A DNA stretch of 64,000 nucleotides from Chryseobacterium sp. ISL-6 (GTDB taxonomy: Bacteria; Bacteroidota; Bacteroidia; Flavobacteriales; Weeksellaceae), in NCBI RefSeq assembly GCF_018613715.1, contig NZ_JAGGPT010000007.1, positions 310,001 to 374,000 on the forward strand, written 5' to 3'. The translations under genes and the position numbers were made by a program. This document shows, piece after piece, positions 1 to 7,124 of this stretch (its first letter is position 1; every line of letters starts with the position of its first letter). The notes beneath the pieces are model-generated. The model saw nothing but the letters and a program-made list of their open reading frames with translations, searched no databases and had not been told where the DNA came from.

Positions 1-1
1 T

Positions 2-55
2 GCCAGCCTGGAAGAGGCTTTTGCCAGCTATACATCGACTTTACCGCCATCTTAA
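2..55 (+). other. Possible 3' end of a gene cut by the window edge
   Basis: The first ~55 bases look richer in G and C than the rest of the window. In the frame starting at base 2 they read as a C-terminal tail (ASLEEAFASYTSTLPPS) followed by TAA at 53-55. Two other plus-strand frames stay open slightly longer, to about 72 and 75, so the coding frame cannot be decided. It may be the end of an upstream gene or of a mobile element. Confidence 0.2.
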
Positions 56-62
56 ATGGCTT

Positions 63-70
63 TATATTTG
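63..70 (+). promoter_or_regulatory. Putative -7 box (TAnnTTTG) for the 109 gene
   Basis: TATATTTG matches the Bacteroidota -7 consensus TAnnTTTG. It lies 38 bases before the ATG at 109, which leaves about 30 bases of leader. The -33 TTTG element is poor (a TTTA at 39-42). Confidence 0.35.
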
Positions 71-108
71 ATTAGGTTCAGGTAATCTAATTTTAAAACC
101 TATTTGCC

Positions 109-549
109 ATGATCAAAAAAATTTTAATGGGCACGTTTTTTATAGCCCTATTTTCTACCGTTAATGCTAATAGCTTTAGCGAAAATCCGATTATACAATC
201 CAAAAGCAGTTCAGCCTATTTTCAGCAGGTTCCTAAAACAGTTATTATTAAAACTAAGAAGTTTAAAGTACGAATTGATTTACAACCGAATGGAAAATAC
301 CTTTATCAGGCTTGGGGTGCCAATTCAAAAATAACCTCGAAACCGAATATGATCATCAGCGATGGTGAATTAGTTCCAGATGGTTCCGGAGGAAACTATT
401 ACTATGACTTTACAAATAAAGGGTATCATTACCAGATTTGGAGAAATTATCTTACCGATTCAGCGAAAAAAGCACCTTACACACTTGTTGTAAGTGATGA
501 AAACGGTAATACAGTGGTAGAACAAGATGGACAAGTCGTTAAAAAATAA
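109..549 (+). CDS. Small exported protein of unknown function
   Basis: This 146-aa protein starts with a Sec-type signal peptide (MIKKILMGTFFIALFSTVNA). The mature part is beta-strand-like, with many Tyr, Gly and Asn residues (for example YLYQAWGANSK and GGNYYYDF), and no catalytic motif is visible. It is probably a periplasmic or secreted protein. It is a single-gene unit with a TAnnTTTG box upstream and a bidirectional hairpin terminator directly after its stop, shared with the convergent patatin gene. I do not recognise the family. Confidence 0.75.
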   Translation: MIKKILMGTFFIALFSTVNANSFSENPIIQSKSSSAYFQQVPKTVIIKTKKFKVRIDLQPNGKYLYQAWGANSKITSKPNMIISDGELVPDGSGGNYYYDFTNKGYHYQIWRNYLTDSAKKAPYTLVVSDENGNTVVEQDGQVVKK

Positions 550-554
550 AATAA

Positions 555-581
555 AAACTCTCACTATCAAGGTGAGAGTTT
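555..581. terminator. Bidirectional intrinsic terminator
   Basis: Perfect 10-bp stem AAACTCTCAC / GTGAGAGTTT with a 7-base loop. It lies in the 35-bp gap between convergent genes, with A-rich sequence on the left and T-rich on the right, so it can serve both strands. Confidence 0.85.
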
Positions 582-584
582 ATT

Positions 585-1385
585 TTATGCTCCCAGCTGT
601 TTAAGCTGTGTATAGAAATTACTATCTGCAAAACTATCTTTTGCTGCATTATAGCCTATATTAAAGATCTCTTCTAAGCGATCTTTTTTTCTTTCAAAAG
701 TTCCATAGCTAGAGAGTTCCTGTGATGAAATAAACCAGTCACAGTAACCAAATTTTCCTTTTTCAATTCTATAAGAAAGAAGATCATAAGAACGGGAAAC
801 AATGGCTTTGATCGATTTTAAATCTTTAATATCGATCTCATGAGGCGGAGATACAAAAACTCCAATTAATTTATCACACTCCTCTCTGATGATATCTGCC
901 GGAAAATTATTTAACACCCCCCCATCACAGAACATTTCTTCACCAATGATATAAGGGGTTGTAATCCCTGGAATTGAACATGAAGCAATGATAGCGTCTG
1001 TCACCATAAAGTTGTCATCAAATATCTTCTCTGTCCCCGATACCAATTCTGTGGCAACGATTTTTACTTCTTTATCTAAATCTCCTAATTTCATATCATG
1101 AAAGATCGGTTTCAGATAATTTGTAAAAATAATAGAAGAAACTAATCCAGGTTGATTGAAGGCAAAATGCTTCCAGTTGAAGAAATAAACTGAGTTGAAG
1201 AATTCCAGAATTTCTTCCGGTGTTTTACCTACAGCATATAAACATCCTACAATAGAACCGGCACTGCAACAAGACAGTACATCAATATCAATATTCTTTT
1301 CAATTAAGAATTTTAAAACTCCGGCATGTGCAATACCCTTGGTACCACCTCCTGATAAAACAAGCCCTACTTTCTCAAGATTCAT
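585..1385 (-). CDS. Patatin-like phospholipase family protein
   Basis: 266 aa, with no signal peptide. The N terminus carries the glycine-rich oxyanion-hole motif (SGGGTKGIAHAGVL, about residues 11-24). Next comes the nucleophile elbow CCSAG with Ser41, and the catalytic Asp sits in CDGG near residue 152, giving the Ser-Asp dyad of bacterial patatins. The expected GxSxG elbow has its first glycine replaced by Cys39 (C-C-S-A-G). The likely role is cytoplasmic lipid acyl hydrolysis; the substrate is unknown. It converges on the 109 gene and shares its terminator. The next gene upstream on this strand ends far away, so this is probably monocistronic. Confidence 0.85.
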   Translation of the reverse strand: MNLEKVGLVLSGGGTKGIAHAGVLKFLIEKNIDIDVLSCCSAGSIVGCLYAVGKTPEEILEFFNSVYFFNWKHFAFNQPGLVSSIIFTNYLKPIFHDMKLGDLDKEVKIVATELVSGTEKIFDDNFMVTDAIIASCSIPGITTPYIIGEEMFCDGGVLNNFPADIIREECDKLIGVFVSPPHEIDIKDLKSIKAIVSRSYDLLSYRIEKGKFGYCDWFISSQELSSYGTFERKKDRLEEIFNIGYNAAKDSFADSNFYTQLKQLGA

Positions 1386-1451
1386 AGAATAAAATTAAGA
1401 AAACAGGGCGAGAAAAACAGATTATTTTTTATAAATATGCCAATTTTAAAA

Positions 1452-3395
1452 TTATTTTAATAAAAACTCCTGCATAAATCTTATGGTCGCAAGACGTTGG
1501 AAATCTATATTTTCCTTTTTCCGAAAGCCGTGACCTTCGTTTTTAGCTTCCAGATACCACACTGTTTTCCCCTGAGCTTTCAGTTTATCTCTCATCTGTT
1601 TGGCCTCTGAAACGGGGACTCTCGGATCATTGGTACCCTGAATAATAAACATCGGCTTTTTGATTTTGTCAATATTGTTCAGAGGGGCAATTTTTGTAAA
1701 GAATTCAGCCATTTTGGGAATTCTTTCGTCCCCATACTCTACTCTCCGTAGATCCCTTCTATATTCTTCTGTATTTTTCAAGAAAGTATTAAAATCGGAA
1801 ATCCCTACAACATCTACAGAACATCGGATTTTATCTGCATATTCATAAGCAGTAGCCAATGTCATAAATCCACCATAACTGCCCCCCATAATCATTATCC
1901 TGTCTTTATCCAGTTCGGGTTGTTTTGCAATCCAGTCTAATAAGGCACCAATATCTTTAACAGAGTTCATTCTTAAATCCCAGTTATCAGCAGCAATAAA
2001 TGTTTTTCCATATCCTGAAGAACCTCTTACATTTGGAAGGATCATTGCGATACCCATTTCATTGGTGAAATAATTACCTGAACCTAATGATGACGCCATA
2101 GATTGGCTTTCAGGACCACCGTGTATGGAAATAATAACAGGCCTTTTACCTGTAAACTTTGATGAAGCAGGATAATAAAATCCAGTAATCCGGGTATGAT
2201 CAAAACTCTTCCATTCTATTAATTTTGGAACGGACATATCTGCAGGCTGCATCTCTCCCTGCTCACTTTCTGTCCACCTTTCAATATTTCGTGAAGCCAG
2301 ATCGAGTTTATAAATATCTGTTCCGCTATTGGCTGCTGATTGTGAAAAATAAAGTGACTTACTATCACCTGTGAATTTTGTTCCTCCGATCAGACCCATA
2401 GGAATCTTATTGATTGGAGTATACTGGTTGGTATTTGTATCCAAAAGATACATTTTATTAATTCCATTTTCATTGGTTACAAAAATCAATTTAGATTTAT
2501 CTTTTGATACTTCATAACTTTCAACATTCCAAGGAATTGAACTCGTTAAATAGTTGATCTTTTTTGTTTTTAAATTTAAAAAAGCCAATCTATTAAATTC
2601 ATTGTCTCTGTCTGTTGTATACCATATTTCATCTGGAGTTTTTCCAAAAGAAGCTCCGGTCTGTACCACTCCTTTTTCTTTTCTATCTGTAATAGATTCA
2701 AGATTTTTAGTTTCCAGATCATAGATGTACAGATAAGAATCATTAGCTGAAATATGTTCATCAAGGAGTATTTTTTTTCCATCATCTGAAACATCATTAA
2801 TTCCCCAGCCACCACCTTTTACCTCTAGGATTAGTTGTGTATTTTCCGGATGCAAAGGATCCATATAATAAATATCTCTATCCCCACCATTTCTCTTTGT
2901 TGATGTAAAAAAGAATCCTGATCCATCTTTTTTCCAATTAATACCACTGTTCTGGCTTCTTCCGCCATCGGTAAGTAATTTAGATTCGTATGTTTTTAGA
3001 TCCAGCTTATACAGCTGTCCAAATTCATTCCCTCCGGCATCCCTTATGTAGATCAGATATTCTCCTTTTACCGGTTCATAACTTGCAATATTCACTGGTT
3101 CATCAAAAAAAGTAATCTGTTTCCTATCTCCCATGGGGCTGGAAATTTTATGAAGCTGATTAGTTGATGCAAAACGGGTTGTTGCGATCAATTCTTTGCC
3201 ATTTGGATGAACATCGGCTAATCCAGCATTTCTGGTTTCAGAATATTTTTTAATTGCCTGGGCTAAAGCTTTTGGAATCGGTAAAATATTTTCTGCAATA
3301 AGGTTTTCATTAGGGCTTACCAGCTCATTTTTTTCTTGTGCTGAAAGAAACGCCCCAGCCATAGAAAGAGCAATCATGATATATTTATTCTTCAT
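1452..3395 (-). CDS. S9 family serine peptidase (prolyl oligopeptidase superfamily)
   Basis: 647 aa with a signal peptide (MKNKYIMIALSMAGAFLSAQ), so it should be exported to the periplasm. Residues ~50-390 form a WD40/PD40-like beta-propeller that limits access to peptides. The C-terminal alpha/beta-hydrolase domain has the triad: Ser in GGSYGG (about residue 503), Asp in NDPRVP (~590) and His in EGHGF (~622). It probably hydrolyses oligopeptides, either dipeptidyl-peptidase or acylaminoacyl-peptidase type; the subtype cannot be set by eye. A second, more distant S9 enzyme lies at 33131-35125. The gene follows a hairpin terminator and appears to be transcribed alone. Confidence 0.9.
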   Translation of the reverse strand: MKNKYIMIALSMAGAFLSAQEKNELVSPNENLIAENILPIPKALAQAIKKYSETRNAGLADVHPNGKELIATTRFASTNQLHKISSPMGDRKQITFFDEPVNIASYEPVKGEYLIYIRDAGGNEFGQLYKLDLKTYESKLLTDGGRSQNSGINWKKDGSGFFFTSTKRNGGDRDIYYMDPLHPENTQLILEVKGGGWGINDVSDDGKKILLDEHISANDSYLYIYDLETKNLESITDRKEKGVVQTGASFGKTPDEIWYTTDRDNEFNRLAFLNLKTKKINYLTSSIPWNVESYEVSKDKSKLIFVTNENGINKMYLLDTNTNQYTPINKIPMGLIGGTKFTGDSKSLYFSQSAANSGTDIYKLDLASRNIERWTESEQGEMQPADMSVPKLIEWKSFDHTRITGFYYPASSKFTGKRPVIISIHGGPESQSMASSLGSGNYFTNEMGIAMILPNVRGSSGYGKTFIAADNWDLRMNSVKDIGALLDWIAKQPELDKDRIMIMGGSYGGFMTLATAYEYADKIRCSVDVVGISDFNTFLKNTEEYRRDLRRVEYGDERIPKMAEFFTKIAPLNNIDKIKKPMFIIQGTNDPRVPVSEAKQMRDKLKAQGKTVWYLEAKNEGHGFRKKENIDFQRLATIRFMQEFLLK

Positions 3396-3436
3396 ATTTA
3401 ATTTTTTACTGAAATTAAATAATTTTCAACAAAAAA

Positions 3437-3455
3437 CCACAGATAAAATCTGTGG
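3437..3455 (-). terminator. Intrinsic terminator of the 3479-4072 gene
   Basis: Perfect 8-bp stem CCACAGAT / ATCTGTGG with an AAA loop, followed on the minus strand by a run of T. It separates the hypothetical gene from the downstream S9 peptidase gene. Confidence 0.8.
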
Positions 3456-3478
3456 CTATATACTTTCTTAAATTAGAA

Positions 3479-4072
3479 TTAAGATTTATCAATTTTAGAA
3501 TCATACAATCGAAAAAGCTCAACATAATCTGCCTCAGTTTTCGCACCTTTCAATTTTTCTTCCAAATCCGGATAAGCCTTAAGCATTTTTCTAAATGCCC
3601 CTTTAAAATCATTAAAAAATCCTGAATACAATACATTCTTATCCTTATCAATAATATATCCTTTGATTTCAAGCTGAGCACGAAGTGCCGGATTACGATA
3701 ATCTTTATACCAATTTATATTTCTACCTTCATACATAATTTCAATTAAACCTTTTTCTTTCGGCAACCTTTCTGCGGATTCGAAATACTCATGTTTTACA
3801 TTATTTTCATCCGTAATTTTAATGTACTTTACATCAGTCGGCTCTACCGAGGTCTCATTTCCTTTATCATCTTTCATTTTCATTTTAAATAAAATCGTAG
3901 CAAAATAATATTTCTTATTTGTGAATCTACCTACATTTCTGATGGTAGCTTGGATCGTATCATTAGAGTTTTTTAAAATATATTCCACCGGGAAAAAACC
4001 TTTATTTTCCTTCTCCTGAGAAAATATAATCAGCGAAAACAAAGAAAAAAATAAAATTAATGTATTTTTCAT
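3479..4072 (-). CDS. Exported protein of unknown function
   Basis: I place the start at the internal ATG whose product begins MKNTLILFFSLFSLIIFSQ, a normal signal peptide ending before QEKE. The upstream in-frame ATG (4102) would add ten residues ahead of it and spoil the signal. The mature protein is about 180 aa, charged, with predicted beta strands (ATILFKMKMKDDKGNE) and a helical C terminus (FRKMLKAYPDLEEKLKGAKTEADY is split by helix-forming residues). No catalytic motif is visible and I do not recognise the family. It is flanked by terminators on both sides, so it is probably its own transcript. Confidence 0.7.
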   Translation of the reverse strand: MKNTLILFFSLFSLIIFSQEKENKGFFPVEYILKNSNDTIQATIRNVGRFTNKKYYFATILFKMKMKDDKGNETSVEPTDVKYIKITDENNVKHEYFESAERLPKEKGLIEIMYEGRNINWYKDYRNPALRAQLEIKGYIIDKDKNVLYSGFFNDFKGAFRKMLKAYPDLEEKLKGAKTEADYVELFRLYDSKIDKS

Positions 4073-4090
4073 AATTAAAAAATTAAAAAA

Positions 4091-4114
4091 AAGCCCAGAC
4101 AAAATCTGAGCTTT
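4091..4114 (-). terminator. Probable terminator of lpdA
   Basis: Stem AAGCCCAGA / TCTGAGCTT with one mismatch around ACAAAA, followed on the minus strand by a T-rich stretch. It lies 33 bases past the lpdA stop. Confidence 0.65.
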
Positions 4115-4147
4115 ATTATATTATCTGGTAATATTCTATTTTATAAA

Positions 4148-5536
4148 TTAAATGTGAATTACTTCACCATAAGCAGCAGCAGCAGCTTCCATGATAGCTT
4201 CAGAAACTGTTGGGTGTGGGTGGATAGATTTGATGATCTCATGACCTGTAGTCTCTAGTTTTCTAGCAACAACAGCTTCAGCAACCATATCTGTTACTCC
4301 TTCACCGATCATATGACATCCTAACCATTCTCCATATTTAGCATCAAAAATAACTTTGATAAATCCATCAGTATTTCCGTTTGCGGTTGCTTTACCACTT
4401 GCAGAAAGAGGGAATTTACCAACTTTGATCTCATATCCTTTTTCTTTAGCCTGCTTTTCCGTAAGACCTACAGAAGCAACTTCAGGGTGGCAATAGGTAC
4501 ATCCAGGGATATTACCGTAGTCAATTTTCTCTACGTGCATTCCTTTGATCTTCTCAACACAAGTGATTCCTTCAGCTGAAGCAACGTGAGCTAAAGCCTG
4601 AGTTGGGATAAGATCCCCAATTGCGTAATATCCAGGAACAGATGTTTCGTACCATTCGTTTACTAAAACTCTCCCTTTATCAGTCTGGATTCCTACTTCT
4701 TCTAAACCGATGTTTTCAATGTTAGCAGCAATACCTACCGCTGAAAGTAAAATATCCGCTTCAAGAGTAATGTTTCCATTAGCTGTTTTTACGTTTGCTT
4801 TAACACCTTCTCCGCTAGTATCTACACTTTCTACAGAAGCATTCGTCATAATTTCAATTCCTGATTTTTTCAGAGATTTTTCTAAGTGTTTAGAAATTTC
4901 TTCATCTTCAACCGGAACGATATTTGGCATAAATTCAACAACAGTTACTTTTGTTCCCATTGTATTATAGAAGTCAGCAAATTCTACTCCAATAGCTCCA
5001 GAACCTACAACGATCATAGATTTTGGCTGCTCAGGAAGTGCCAATGCCTGTCTGTATCCGATTACTTTTTTACCATCCTGAGGTAAGTTTGGTAATTCTC
5101 TTGAACGTGCACCTGTTGCAATAATGATATTGTTTCCAGCATATTCAGTTACTTTACCATCTTTATCTGTAACAGAAACTTTTTTATCTTTTAAAACTTT
5201 AGCCGTACCAAGAATAACATCAATTTTATTCTTTTTCATCAGGAACTCAATTCCTTTGCTCATTTTGTTAGCAACACCACGGCTTCTTTGAATTACATTT
5301 GGAAACTCAAAACTTGCTTCCACTTTGTTCAAACCATAGTCTTCTGCATGATTGATATAATGAAAAACCTGAGCAGATTTCAATAAAGCTTTAGTTGGTA
5401 TACATCCCCAGTTAAGACAAATTCCTCCTAAGTTTTCTTTTTCGATAATTGCAGTTTTGAAACCCAATTGTGCCGCTCTAATCGCTGTAACATATCCACC
5501 AGGACCACTTCCGATGACAATAATATCGTAATTCAT
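4148..5536 (-). CDS. lpdA: Dihydrolipoyl dehydrogenase (E3)
   Basis: FAD-dependent disulfide oxidoreductase that reoxidises the lipoyl groups of 2-oxoacid dehydrogenase and glycine cleavage complexes with NAD+. The protein from the chosen start is 462 aa, the normal family length. It shows the FAD motif GSGPGG (residues 9-14), the redox-active pair Cys40/Cys45 (GGICLNWGC), an NAD-binding GSGAIGVEF motif, the second FAD motif near YAIGDL, and the His-Glu base in HPHPTVSE near the C terminus. The frame is open to 5656, but the extra 40 residues are unlike the family, so ATG 5536 (MNYDIIVIG) is the start. The E1 component gene in this window is 14 kb away. Confidence 0.95.
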   Translation of the reverse strand: MNYDIIVIGSGPGGYVTAIRAAQLGFKTAIIEKENLGGICLNWGCIPTKALLKSAQVFHYINHAEDYGLNKVEASFEFPNVIQRSRGVANKMSKGIEFLMKKNKIDVILGTAKVLKDKKVSVTDKDGKVTEYAGNNIIIATGARSRELPNLPQDGKKVIGYRQALALPEQPKSMIVVGSGAIGVEFADFYNTMGTKVTVVEFMPNIVPVEDEEISKHLEKSLKKSGIEIMTNASVESVDTSGEGVKANVKTANGNITLEADILLSAVGIAANIENIGLEEVGIQTDKGRVLVNEWYETSVPGYYAIGDLIPTQALAHVASAEGITCVEKIKGMHVEKIDYGNIPGCTYCHPEVASVGLTEKQAKEKGYEIKVGKFPLSASGKATANGNTDGFIKVIFDAKYGEWLGCHMIGEGVTDMVAEAVVARKLETTGHEIIKSIHPHPTVSEAIMEAAAAAYGEVIHI

Positions 5537-5778
5537 TAGCTTAAAATTTTTATGCGAATTTAAGGAAAAAATATTGGATGTAACGTATTTATGAAACTTC
5601 ATATTTTGTAGAAAATATAGACTATTTATATACTTATTACCGCATAAATAATACATAATCAGCTAAAAAAGAAGGGTGTTTTTAGATAACATTTCCTCCA
5701 CATCCCCTTATTAATAAAAAATAATCATCATTTTTTTCAACAACTAGTATATTTTTTTTTATTTTTATAAAAAAAACA

Positions 5779-6663
5779 ATGAAAAATTATTATTTGGTTA
5801 TTTTATTATGCAGCGTATTCGCAAATGCACAAGTCGGTATTGGTACAACAAATCCCAACAGTACATTAACAGTCAATGGCTCTTTAGAAGCGGATTACAA
5901 GGAGATTACAGCAGCTACTTATGCTATAACATCTACGGATCATTATCTGACTTACAATGGAACAGCTCTTACTACGTTTACACTTCCTGTAATAGGAACA
6001 GGTACTACAAGCTATACCGGAAGAATTTACAAGATAAAAAATGTATCTTCATTTAATATTACTATTCAAGCCTCCAGTGGAAATACACTAAGAGCAGATA
6101 ACACACCAGTTCCAACTTTTACAGTTCCACCAGGAGCTTATGCCGAAATTGTTAATAATAGTAATACGACGGGTGGAACATGGGATTTATCTTTTTCTGC
6201 TTTACCAAAGCCAGGAAACGTTGAAGTTTATGGTACCTCTTTATCTATTCCTCCTCATGGTGCAGGTACTGCCCCTGTTGCTGACTGGACCAACCATACG
6301 AATGCAACATTCGATACAGGTTCAGGTACAGACAGATGGTGGGTAATCAGCAAAACTTCTTTTGCTTATGCCCATACGGCGAATTTTGCTAACACCAGCA
6401 GAATGACCCTTGTTTATGAATATCAGGGAACTCCTTTCAATATTACCAATATGTTTCCTATCTTAACGGCTGGTAATAATTCCAGTTTTCCAGACGTATT
6501 CACTGCATCGTTTGTAAGTCTTGCAAATAACGGGACTGCCGGAAGAACCAGAATTACAGTATCTGTTGCCCGTATTGATTTTACCGGTGCCAATGGTTCA
6601 AATAATAGTAACTGGACGGGGACTTTTATGCTTAATTTATTGTTAGCAAGAAGAGTATTCTAA
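5779..6663 (+). CDS. Exported protein with an N-terminal GIGT.NP motif
   Basis: 294 aa with signal peptide MKNYYLVILLCSVFANA. Directly after cleavage comes QVGIGTTNPNSTLTVNGSLEAD, split here only by the motif GIGTTNP. This short beta-rich repeat is common in Bacteroidota surface and fibre-like proteins, and it recurs in the genes at 44391 and 45851. The rest is Gly/Thr/Asn-rich and beta-strand-like, with WWVISKTSF and a hydrophobic C-terminal strand (MLNLLLARRVF). It is probably a secreted or surface-exposed structural protein. It lacks the tail-fibre coiled-coil C terminus of the later genes. The ORF is followed by a strong terminator. Confidence 0.75.
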   Translation: MKNYYLVILLCSVFANAQVGIGTTNPNSTLTVNGSLEADYKEITAATYAITSTDHYLTYNGTALTTFTLPVIGTGTTSYTGRIYKIKNVSSFNITIQASSGNTLRADNTPVPTFTVPPGAYAEIVNNSNTTGGTWDLSFSALPKPGNVEVYGTSLSIPPHGAGTAPVADWTNHTNATFDTGSGTDRWWVISKTSFAYAHTANFANTSRMTLVYEYQGTPFNITNMFPILTAGNNSSFPDVFTASFVSLANNGTAGRTRITVSVARIDFTGANGSNNSNWTGTFMLNLLLARRVF

Positions 6664-6688
6664 AAATTACCACAATATAACTATCTAT

Positions 6689-6717
6689 AAAAAGAGCAGG
6701 TATTTCCTGCTCTTTTT
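6689..6717. terminator. Bidirectional intrinsic terminator
   Basis: 12-bp stem AAAAAGAGCAGG / CCTGCTCTTTTT with a TATTT loop, between two convergent genes. Confidence 0.9.
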
Positions 6718-6757
6718 ACATTTCAATGCTATTAATATTTTCAAGTAATCTAAATGA

Positions 6758-7018
6758 TTACATTTTTTTCAGTAATTTTTTTTCGTTTCGATATTTCCAA
6801 TTTAAAGCCTTTAATTGGTCTCGTTTCATCTTTTTGGTCGCTAGTGGATGATTCAAAATAAGTTTCTTTTCTCGATTGTATCGTTTATCCAGCTCACGTG
6901 ATTTCATATTAACCAGTTCACTTTTCGAAGGATGTGGCGGAGGTGTTGGATGTCTTTGTGCTGAAACATTCATCGATAGGCCTACTAATAATAGTGTTGA
7001 TATAAATAACTTATTCAT
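6758..7018 (-). CDS. Small basic exported protein
   Basis: 86 aa from the ATG at 7018, which gives a clean signal peptide (MNKLFISTLLLVGLSMNVSA). The upstream ATG at 7048 adds ten residues in front and is less likely. The mature part starts with a Pro/His stretch (QRHPTPPPHPSK). A strongly basic helical segment rich in Lys, Arg and Leu follows (RELDKRYNREKKL ... KYRNEKKLLKKM). It is probably periplasmic; the function is unknown. It converges with the 5779 gene over a shared terminator. Confidence 0.65.
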   Translation of the reverse strand: MNKLFISTLLLVGLSMNVSAQRHPTPPPHPSKSELVNMKSRELDKRYNREKKLILNHPLATKKMKRDQLKALNWKYRNEKKLLKKM

Positions 7019-7124
7019 GATATTTACTTTTATGAATGGCTTTAACAAAATGATTACGATTAATTAAATTCATTCAGGTTTACAGTCAATCTTACATATA
7101 TCGTACCAGCATTTTTGTAGCAAT

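Noticed and set aside
5537..5656. Longer N terminus for lpdA
   Set aside because: The extra 40 residues do not resemble the family, whose FAD motif normally begins a few residues after the start.
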